Source: an uncultured Neomegalonema sp. (GTDB lineage: Bacteria > Pseudomonadota > Alphaproteobacteria > Rhodobacterales > Rhodobacteraceae). From it: a stretch of DNA of 57,352 nt. The notes beneath the pieces were generated by a model. It had not been told where the DNA came from. It did no database searches and worked only from the letters and a program-made list of their open reading frames with translations. The position numbers and the translations under genes are program-made. The stretch is taken from positions 1 to 57,352 of the forward strand of contig CALFVD010000030.1 of assembly GCA_937928005.1 (NCBI GenBank). The letters run 5' to 3'. Shown here piece after piece: positions 51,524-57,352 of the stretch; position 1 is the stretch's first letter; each line of letters opens with the position of its first letter.

Positions 51524-52641
51524 ATGTGTCGATGGTCCCCGTCGCGCTGGGCGAGCGCAGCTATGAAGTCGCCATAGGCACAGGCCTGCTGGAACGCGCG
51601 GGCGAGCGATGCGCGCCGTTCTTCAAGCGCCCCCGCACGGTGATCGTCACCGACGAGACGGTCGCGGGGCTGCATCTGCCCGCCTTGCAAGCGGGCCTAT
51701 CGGCGGGGGGAATCGAATCGGAATCCGTGATTATCCCCGCTGGTGAAGGCTCGAAAAGCTGGCCTGTGCTTGAGCGCGTGACCGAGGCATTGCTGGCCGC
51801 AAAGGTTGAGCGGGACGATCTGGTCATCGCCTTTGGCGGCGGTGTGATCGGCGATCTGGCGGGTTTCGCGGCGGCGATTCTGCGTCGCGGGGTGGGCTTT
51901 ATTCAGATACCGACCTCCCTGCTGGCGCAGGTGGACAGCTCGGTTGGTGGCAAGACCGGTATCAACTCGCCGTTGGGTAAGAACCTGATTGGCGCGTTTC
52001 ACCAGCCGAAACATGTGCTGATAGATATCGACGTGCTCGATACCCTGTCGGGGCGCGAATTCCTCGCGGGCTATGGCGAGGTGGTGAAATACGGCCTTCT
52101 CGGCGATGCCGAGTTCTTTGAGTGGCTGGAGACCGCCGGACCCGCCCTGCGCGATGGCGACAAGACCCTGCGGATCGAGGCGGTGCGCCGCTCCGTCGCC
52201 GCCAAGGCGGGCATCGTCTCGCGCGATGAGACCGAACGCGGCGAGCGTGCCCTCCTGAACCTCGGCCACACCTTCGGCCACGCGCTGGAGGCGGCGACGG
52301 GTTATTCCGATCGCTTGCTCCACGGCGAAGGCGTCAGTATCGGCACCGGCCTCGCCTTCGATCTGGGCGCGCGGCTGGGTCTCTGCGCGCAGGAAACCCC
52401 GTCGCGGGTCGCGGAACATTTCGCCCTCATGGGCCTCAAACGCACCCTAGCCGATATCGCCGGCGACCTGCCCAACGCCGACGCCCTCATCGCCCTGATG
52501 GCGCAGGACAAGAAAGTCGTCGGCGGCGTTCCCGCCTTCATCGTCCCTCGCGCGATAGGCGATACTTTCGTCAGTCGCGACGTACCGCCGGAAGCCGTCC
52601 ACGACGTGATCGCGGCAGCACTGGCGCAGAGGGCAGGGTAG
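51520..52641 (+). CDS. aroB: 3-dehydroquinate synthase
   Basis: A 373-residue NAD-dependent enzyme that makes 3-dehydroquinate from DAHP. Motifs: IPAGEGSKSWPVLERVTEAL near residue 72, AFGGGVIGDLAGFAAAILRR near 103, PTSLLAQVDSSVGGKTGINS near 130, and the zinc ligands in AGYGEVVKYGLL near 185 and LLNLGHTFGHALEAATGY near 245. It is coupled to aroK by ATGA. The downstream neighbour in this window is an IS remnant, so the original downstream gene order seems broken. Confidence 0.97.
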   Translation: MNVSMVPVALGERSYEVAIGTGLLERAGERCAPFFKRPRTVIVTDETVAGLHLPALQAGLSAGGIESESVIIPAGEGSKSWPVLERVTEALLAAKVERDDLVIAFGGGVIGDLAGFAAAILRRGVGFIQIPTSLLAQVDSSVGGKTGINSPLGKNLIGAFHQPKHVLIDIDVLDTLSGREFLAGYGEVVKYGLLGDAEFFEWLETAGPALRDGDKTLRIEAVRRSVAAKAGIVSRDETERGERALLNLGHTFGHALEAATGYSDRLLHGEGVSIGTGLAFDLGARLGLCAQETPSRVAEHFALMGLKRTLADIAGDLPNADALIALMAQDKKVVGGVPAFIVPRAIGDTFVSRDVPPEAVHDVIAAALAQRAG

Positions 52642-52739
52642 GCACATGGCGACCGAGGCCGGGTAAGAAAGCTGGAACACCGACCCCGAAGCCGCCTGCC
52701 GGGTGGAGGAAGCGCGGCGGACGGGAGGGATGGAAATTC

Positions 52740-52864
52740 TGACCTGCTCCCCTGAACCATCCGCGCTTTAAGTTTAGTTTGTTCCCAGCAATGAGGAGAC
52801 GAACGAATGAAGAGATCACGGTTCCGCGAAGATCAGATTATCGGTATTCTGAAAGAGTACGAGG
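52740..52864 (+). mobile_element. Left end of an IS3-family element with truncated orfA
   Basis: Begins TGACCTGCTCCCCTGAACC, similar to the left inverted repeat of IS3-group elements, with the usual leader GTTCCCAGCAATGAGGAGAC. The orfA start at 52807 reads MKRSRFREDQIIGILKEYEA, the typical opening of an IS3 OrfA. The match stops at 52864, where a sequence GGCTGTTGCGCAAGCC begins, possibly another IS end. The altered frame ends at 52908. Confidence 0.75.
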
Positions 52865-52914
52865 CTGTTGCGCAAGCCCCCTCTTGCACGATCCAGCGCC
52901 GTGTCTAGGATGCT

Positions 52915-52938
52915 GGTGCATCCGTGTGCTGATGCACC
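52915..52938. terminator. Hairpin upstream of the acyltransferase-like gene
   Basis: GGTGCATC (52915-52922), loop CGTGTGCT, GATGCACC (52931-52938), then TTT. A perfect 8-bp stem, 20 bp before the next start codon. It may be a weak terminator or part of an IS end; the flanking 52642-52739 region has no gene. Confidence 0.45.
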
Positions 52939-52958
52939 TTTGGCGATTGTGAGGCGGC

Positions 52959-53369
52959 ATGACCGAAGCAGGAAACAATGCTGGCGAGGGAGAGCAGCCG
53001 GACCCGCGCGTAATGGCGCAGGTGGCGAAGCTGCGGGCGCGGGTGCATGAGACGTTTGGCAAGGTGGCGCTGGCGGGGGTGGTGATCTGGGCGAGCGTGT
53101 CCGAGGAGGTCGACGCCAAGATCCGCGAGCAGATCAAGGCCGGCGTTTTCCCCGTCCGCCTCGCCGCCGGTGACTGGGCCAGCGGCGAAATCAACTGGCT
53201 CCTCGACGTCATCGCCCCCTCGACCGCGATGGCCACCTCGGTACTGGCGAACATGAAGCAGGTGGTGAAGGGCGGCGATTTGCGCATACACCCGGTTGTG
53301 ACGCGGCTGGTGGAAAAGGGAGCGCTGGAGAAGCTCGGCGCATCGTGGTCGGAGGGCGAGAACGAATGA
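52959..53369 (+). CDS. Toxin-activating lysine acyltransferase-like protein (HlyC family), shortened
   Basis: A 136-residue protein. The C-terminal part IWASVSEEVDAKIREQIKAG, GDWASGEINWLLDVIAPS and KGGDLRIHPVVTRLVEKG corresponds to the conserved HlyC/RtxC core (in HlyC: AEDWTSGDRKWFIDWIAP). The N-terminal RARVHETFGKVALA also fits. Between FGKVALA and GVVIWAS, relatives I recall have about 40-50 more residues, including the region with the catalytic His (LHKKW in HlyC, RYRH in alphaproteobacterial forms). That segment is missing, so catalysis is doubtful. The next gene's ATG overlaps its stop (ATGA). Confidence 0.7.
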   Translation: MTEAGNNAGEGEQPDPRVMAQVAKLRARVHETFGKVALAGVVIWASVSEEVDAKIREQIKAGVFPVRLAAGDWASGEINWLLDVIAPSTAMATSVLANMKQVVKGGDLRIHPVVTRLVEKGALEKLGASWSEGENE

Positions 53370-54154
53370 GCCTGGCGCCACCGATCTGCATGGTTTTGCT
53401 GCCTGCTTCGGCGAAGTTCGAGGCGGAGGCTGTGACAACGGTACTGGCCGGGGCTTTTCCGGCGGAAGCGAACGCGCTGCTGAAGCATCTTTCCGATGAC
53501 GGCGAAACGATGAGCCTGCGGATCGATGGGCGGTTGCATAGTGTGATGTCCCTGCCCGCACCAATCCCAATGGATAGCTTCACGACCCCGCTGCGCCAGC
53601 CGCGCACAGAGCCGTTGCGTGCGCTAGCCGAGGGGCATGGCGCGCATCTGATCGTTACCTGCATGGAACCGGGTAACGAGATGGGCGAGACAATCGTCGC
53701 CGCCTCGACGACACATATGCTCGCCGCCTGTCTGGGTACGATGCACGGGGCGGTCGCGGGCTTCTGGAGCGCGAGCGAGCGACTGTGTGACTGGTCAGAA
53801 TTCGAGGCGCATGCGGCGGCAGTGGCTCCGGTACTGACAGAGGGCGAGCCGAACTTCCCGACCCGCTATTGGGTGGCCGTGCAACTGATACAGGACGGCG
53901 AAAAGTTCGGTGGGTCAACGAACGGCCTCGCACTGTTCACCGGGTATGAGATCGAAATGCCCCCGGTTCCCTGGCCGATGCAGGAAGTTGCCGGACGGCT
54001 GGTCGGGGTGGTGACGTATCTGTTCACCGCAGGGCCGATGCTAAAAGACGGCGAGACACTGGGCGTGAGCGAGACGGAACGATTCAAGATCGACGGGCGC
54101 GAGCGATATCTTACGCTCACACTTCAGGCAAACACAGTGGAACCAGCGGAATGA
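53366..54154 (+). CDS. DUF4261-type protein
   Basis: A 262-residue protein. MVLLPASAKFEAEAVTTVL at the start, ASTTHMLAACLGTMHGAVAG near residue 115, FPTRYWVAVQLIQDG near 165 and GLALFTGYEIEMPPVPWP near 185 resemble the DUF4261 family, which is often seen in genes near polymorphic toxins and suspected to be immunity-related. Biochemical role unknown. Starts at the ATG 53366 overlapping the acyltransferase stop, and is itself overlapped by the next gene (ATGA at 54151). Confidence 0.7.
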   Translation: MSLAPPICMVLLPASAKFEAEAVTTVLAGAFPAEANALLKHLSDDGETMSLRIDGRLHSVMSLPAPIPMDSFTTPLRQPRTEPLRALAEGHGAHLIVTCMEPGNEMGETIVAASTTHMLAACLGTMHGAVAGFWSASERLCDWSEFEAHAAAVAPVLTEGEPNFPTRYWVAVQLIQDGEKFGGSTNGLALFTGYEIEMPPVPWPMQEVAGRLVGVVTYLFTAGPMLKDGETLGVSETERFKIDGRERYLTLTLQANTVEPAE

Positions 54155-55026
54155 GCGATAACATGACCGACACTGACGTTCAGGCGGCAATGGCCAAGTA
54201 TCGCACCCCTGCGGTCGCGCTGGTGAAGATGTATCCGCGTGAACGGCCGGGAACGCCGGGCTGCTGGCTGGGCGGTCAGCCGACCCTGCCCGCGCATATT
54301 CCGTGGCCGATGTATCAATTCGCACAAGATGACTATCCGGCAGTACCGATGCATTTCCTGTGTCAGCTCGACCTGGCGCAGTTCCCCCGGCTGGAAGGGT
54401 TCGAGGAGATGCCGGAACGCGGCACGCTGTTCTTCTTCTTCGATCCGGTCCACACGCCGGGCGGGCCGGAAACATGGGAGGCGAGCACGGTTCTCTACGC
54501 CGAGGGGGACGTGAGCGCCGTTCCGCGTCGCGCTCCCCCGCAGATGCCGGACGGGATCGAGCCTTTGTCGCAGAATTACAAGGGCACGAGCGAATACGGC
54601 TACTGGCCCGTGGAACTGCATGTCGTCGAGACGTATCCGTGGGGGAGCTGGGGTCAGGAGACCCCAAAAGGCAAGCCGGAAATCGTAGAAGCCCCGTATC
54701 GAGAGGCAATCGGCAAACACTACGAGCAGCTTAGAGAGGATCAATTGGATCAGTTGATGCCCATACCGAATGATCCGACTTGGGTTGGCAAGCGACTCCA
54801 CAGTCTTCATGCCAGCCTGGGTGCCAATCCGTTGGAGCACGACGCACAACATGGAGGGTTCAAGCATGCTGCAGTGCGCTTGCTGCGCCTCGAACCCGAT
54901 CGAGATATGGGGTTTGCAGCCGGTGATGCAGAGCCTGTCGAGTTCTGGATACCGCGCGCCGCCTTGCGCGAACGCGACTGCTCGCAAGCGGCAATGTATC
55001 TTTCCCTTTCTCCGATGGGAGCTTAG
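54151..55026 (+). CDS. DUF1963 (YwqG-like) protein
   Basis: A 291-residue protein. CWLGGQPTLPAHIPWPMY near residue 38 is the DUF1963 signature, followed by PMHFLCQLDLAQFPRLEG and GTLFFFFDPVHTPGG. Near the C-terminus EFWIPRAALRERDCSQAAMY is a further conserved block. The function of this domain is unknown, but it occurs in bacterial toxin/immunity neighbourhoods. Coupled to the DUF4261 gene by ATGA; the AHH gene starts 3 bases after its stop. Confidence 0.75.
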   Translation: MSDNMTDTDVQAAMAKYRTPAVALVKMYPRERPGTPGCWLGGQPTLPAHIPWPMYQFAQDDYPAVPMHFLCQLDLAQFPRLEGFEEMPERGTLFFFFDPVHTPGGPETWEASTVLYAEGDVSAVPRRAPPQMPDGIEPLSQNYKGTSEYGYWPVELHVVETYPWGSWGQETPKGKPEIVEAPYREAIGKHYEQLREDQLDQLMPIPNDPTWVGKRLHSLHASLGANPLEHDAQHGGFKHAAVRLLRLEPDRDMGFAAGDAEPVEFWIPRAALRERDCSQAAMYLSLSPMGA

Positions 55027-55028
55027 GC

Positions 55029-55577
55029 ATGTCCGTCATATTTACGCGCAATGACGATAAGCTCGAAACTGAATTAGGGGGCAAGGCGAGCGCTGGTTTT
55101 CTACCTGCTGCCCCGCATCATATTATTCCAGTCAGCGCGTTCGGCGATCAGCATACAAGTGGTTACACCGCCTTCGACCACGACGCGGCGGACGGCCGCC
55201 TTAACAACAATGCAAAGGGCGACAACGGTGCGCGGGTCGCGATCCAGCAAGCTTATGAGGAAATTCGGAACGAAAGCTTCAACGTCAACGACGAACGCAA
55301 CGGTATCTGGTTGCCTGGAGATGAGCTTGCATCTATCGACTTCGGGCTTGCACTGCATTCGGCAGGTTCAGAAAACCCCTTCAATTTAGAAGGCGGCCTC
55401 CACAATAGAAGCGGTTCCTATACCAAAAGTGTCACGAAGCATCTGCACGCGATAACGAACGCCTACAACAAGACATTGACCCTTACGTTACATCGCATAG
55501 AAAAAGCTTATGACGGCAAGAAAGGTGAAAGGAAACAAAAGGACATCATCGAAGATAGCCAAGCCCTGGAAGCCTGA
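55029..55577 (+). CDS. AHH-type nuclease domain protein (possible toxin)
   Basis: A 182-residue protein. PHHIIPVSAF near residue 29 matches the [A/G]HH motif of the AHH nuclease toxins, with NGIWLPGDE near 90 and LHNRSGSYTKSVTKHLHAI near 123, which carry further metal-binding or catalytic residues. Such domains are normally at the C-terminus of large exported polymorphic toxins; here it stands alone with no secretion signal. The last ~12-15 residues read the IS5 remnant in another frame, so the natural C-terminus may have been replaced. GGGAG lies before the start. Confidence 0.65.
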   Translation: MSVIFTRNDDKLETELGGKASAGFLPAAPHHIIPVSAFGDQHTSGYTAFDHDAADGRLNNNAKGDNGARVAIQQAYEEIRNESFNVNDERNGIWLPGDELASIDFGLALHSAGSENPFNLEGGLHNRSGSYTKSVTKHLHAITNAYNKTLTLTLHRIEKAYDGKKGERKQKDIIEDSQALEA

Positions 55578-55887
55578 TACCGAAGGAGCCATCGTCAGGA
55601 ACGAGGCTCTACGTGCGTGCAATCGTTTCGGGCGGGCGTTGTGGAAACGATGGACCGGCTACCACCGACGATCCCGCGTCGAAACCAAAATGCGCTGCGT
55701 CAAGCTGCTCGGCGACGGCATCATGGCCCGAGAGTTGGACCGACAGGTCGCTGAATTGCAAATCCGTGCCGATGTTCTCAACAGATTCACCGCGCTTGGA
55801 ATCCCCAAAACCGTGGCTATTTTTAAAACGTAAGTTCAGCGAGGGTAAGGGAAAACTCGCTACAAAGCTGATTTATGCAACAAAGCC
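55543..55887 (+). mobile_element. 3' remnant of an IS5-family element
   Basis: A reading frame from about 55543 to a stop at 55833 encodes KPWKPDTEGAIVRNEALRAC, RWTGYHRRSRVETKMRCVKL, RELDRQVAELQIRADVLNRF and TALGIPKTV, the C-terminal part of an IS5-family transposase with its conserved YxxR...E motif. The terminal bases GATTTATGCAACAAAGCC (55870-55887) are the reverse complement of a typical IS5-type end. The 5' two thirds of the element are absent. Confidence 0.8.
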
Positions 55888-55973
55888 GGCGGGCGGAATC
55901 GTGACGAATGGCGGATAGGGCGAGCATCCTCTGCACAGAGGGAAATTCAGCAGGAATGAAAAGGAGCGATCAC

Positions 55974-56615
55974 ATGGTGTGGAACATCGCTTTCGTCGAT
56001 AATTTAAATTATACAATTGGTGCGGAAGCGCTCGATGCTGACCGCAACCCGATTTCCTCACGCGACTCATTCAATCTTGAATACATCGACCGGACCCAAG
56101 ACTGGCCGGGAGTGGGTGGCAATTTCGAGATAGGCAAGGCCAATCTTGGACGGGCGATCAAGCCCGAAGGTGTGCATCCCTATCTCAGCTGGCATGGGAA
56201 AAAGGGAAAACTGCCCGAAGCGTTGGGTGCCTTTTCCCGATTCTTCGTCAATGATCGCTTCCGCGCGGTGATCGAACGCTTCGAAGGGGAAGGGCGGCAT
56301 CAGTTCATTCCCATCGAAATCCTCCACAAGGACCTTAGCCACGCGGGCGACATGTACCTGCTGAACATCTGCAAGCGCCTCTCGACTCTCGACCCGGAAG
56401 CGACGACGGCAACGATCTCTAGAAGCGGGATGCTAAAGCCCGAAACCGGCGAGTGGGCCTTCAGCCGCGCCCGGATCGGGGACCATCATCTCTGGCACGA
56501 CAGGAATGTGTTCAAGGGCACTTATGTCTCGGACGCTCTGCACGACGCGATTATCGAAGAAGGCATAACAGGTGTATATATGTCTGCGCGCAAGAGCGTG
56601 GAGGGTGGAACGTGA
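55974..56615 (+). CDS. Imm11-family (DUF1629-like) immunity-type protein
   Basis: A 213-residue protein. HQFIPIEILHKDLSHAGDMY near residue 105, LLNICKRLSTLD, and GDHHLWHDRNVFKGTYVSDA near 172 with LHDAIIEEGITGVYMSA at the end resemble the imm11/DUF1629 family found as immunity proteins beside polymorphic toxins. The ATG at 55974 is preceded by AAAGGAGCGATCAC; a longer frame from 55908 has no site. It lies right after the IS5 remnant. Whether it protects against the AHH protein is unknown. Confidence 0.7.
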   Translation: MVWNIAFVDNLNYTIGAEALDADRNPISSRDSFNLEYIDRTQDWPGVGGNFEIGKANLGRAIKPEGVHPYLSWHGKKGKLPEALGAFSRFFVNDRFRAVIERFEGEGRHQFIPIEILHKDLSHAGDMYLLNICKRLSTLDPEATTATISRSGMLKPETGEWAFSRARIGDHHLWHDRNVFKGTYVSDALHDAIIEEGITGVYMSARKSVEGGT

Positions 56616-56663
56616 CCTTCCCGCATCTTGGCGATCACCCAGACTACCACACGAGCGGAATCA

Positions 56664-57352
56664 TACCAACGGCCCTATTCGGTGACTGTTTTGGTCCATT
56701 CTCGCTCGACGATTGACTGGATGCGTGGTTTGTCTTTTGCGAAGAAGTTCCATGCATCGCAGCAGGCGTTGAGGATGTCTTCGTATGTGTCGAAGACGGA
56801 GATGGCGAGCTTGTTGCCGCGCAGATAAGCCCAGACGTTTTCCATGGAGTTGAGTTCTGGCGAGTATGGCGGAAGCTTCAGCAAGGTGATGTTGGAGGGA
56901 ACGTCGAGAGCCTCCGGCTTGTGCCACCCGGCTCCATCGACGACGAGAATGGCATGGCTGCCTGTGGCGACGGCTTTGGCGATTTCCAGAAGGTGGAGGT
57001 TCATGGCGTGGGCGTTGGCGCGCGGCATGACGAGCGCAGCGGTAGCCGCCCGTTCGGCACAGGCTGCGCCGAAGATGTACGCCCATTGGTATCGGGTGTC
57101 CTGCGGCGCGCGAGGGCGGGTGCCGCGTGCGGCCCAGATGCGGGTCAATGTTCCCTTCTGCCCGACCCTCGCCTCGTCCTGAAACCAGACTTCCAAGGGC
57201 TTCCCTCTGGCAGCGTCGGGAAGAGCTTTCGCTACTTCGACCGCGAAGTTTTTTTAAAAGTTTCCTGGATTTCCTCATCCGCCTGAGGATGCTGCGGGCG
57301 TACCGACAGCCGCCGGAATCCCAGATCGGCAAGATGCTTGCCGACCGTGCGC
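56664..57352 (-). mobile_element. IS630-family element, right part outside window
   Basis: The transposase lies on the minus strand and runs off the window's right edge. The downstream frame (56675 to about 57250) encodes the DDE domain: LEVWFQDEARVGQKG (first D), AILVVDGAGWHKPEA (second D) and YSPELNSMENVWAYLR (E). The upstream frame enters at the edge and reads LADLGFRRLSVRPQHPQADEE, QETFKK, then goes out of frame. At the join (plus strand 57250-57263) the coding strand reads TTTTAAAAAAAC; a -1 slip there gives a continuous protein. The outer end is probably at the TA at 56664-56665, the usual IS630 target. Confidence 0.88.

Noticed and set aside
1-57352. CRISPR array, rRNA operon or prophage
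   Set aside because: No regularly spaced direct repeats, no rRNA sequence and no phage structural genes were seen.

Overview
This window looks like chromosomal DNA of an alphaproteobacterium, with a GC-rich coding bias. The evidence is the aroK-aroB block with xerD beside it, the lepB-rnc-era block, several Tat-exported proteins and a heterotetrameric-type sarcosine oxidase. A rhodobacterial or related marine lineage is plausible, but I cannot fix the order from the sequence alone. Most genes are intact housekeeping or metabolic genes packed with 4-bp start/stop overlaps. Two stretches are clearly accessory: about 37.4-39.4 kb (IS debris, a toxin-antitoxin pair and a duplicated era tail) and about 52.7-57.35 kb (IS debris plus a toxin/immunity-type cassette).

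Layout. 1-2.3 kb: the 3' part of an unknown gene (paralogue A), then creatinase. 2.3-4.6 kb: a palindromic repeat, a GFA-family protein, tRNA-Asp, a BCS1-like AAA ATPase and a zinc-ribbon protein. 4.8-8.6 kb: sarcosine oxidase delta, alpha and gamma subunits with no beta subunit. 8.6-15.1 kb: a large exported repeat protein, an RNA methyltransferase, a flavin reductase, repeat copy 2, a glutathione transferase and paralogue B. 15.3-19.3 kb: pheS, a tiny acidic protein, an acetyltransferase, and a trio made of an exported cyclase, an intradiol-like protein and a ferric-reductase-like membrane protein. 19.4-22.8 kb: repeat copy 3, a BCCT-type transporter and a HerA-like ATPase. 22.8-28.5 kb: a branched-chain-amino-acid-type ABC transporter interrupted by an AT-rich opposite-strand gene. 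28.6-37.3 kb: a histidine kinase, membrane and exported proteins, an MFS transporter, lipoamide dehydrogenase, thiamine pyrophosphokinase and an HNH nuclease. 37.4-39.4 kb: the IS and toxin-antitoxin mosaic. 39.4-44.1 kb: era, an alpha/beta hydrolase, rnc, lepB and ferredoxin-NADP reductase. 44.3-48.2 kb: ATP-dependent hydantoinase subunits A and B. 48.2-52.6 kb: xerD, an exported protein, a small membrane protein, aroK and aroB. 52.7-57.35 kb: the toxin/immunity-type island with IS3, IS5 and IS630 pieces.

How the genes may work together. Creatinase (creatine to sarcosine plus urea) and sarcosine oxidase (sarcosine to glycine and a C1 unit) form a creatine-use pathway. The hydantoinase pair could feed it if its substrate is N-methylhydantoin from creatinine; that link is inference. 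The ABC transporter and the BCCT transporter may import nitrogenous compounds, but their substrates cannot be read from sequence.

Most worth following up: a three-copy palindromic intergenic repeat; an 84-bp in-frame palindromic insertion inside hyuB; the duplicated era 3' end next to parDE and two broken copies of an unknown small gene; an island acyltransferase that lacks the segment expected to hold the catalytic histidine; and a slippery A7 frameshift site in the IS630 transposase.
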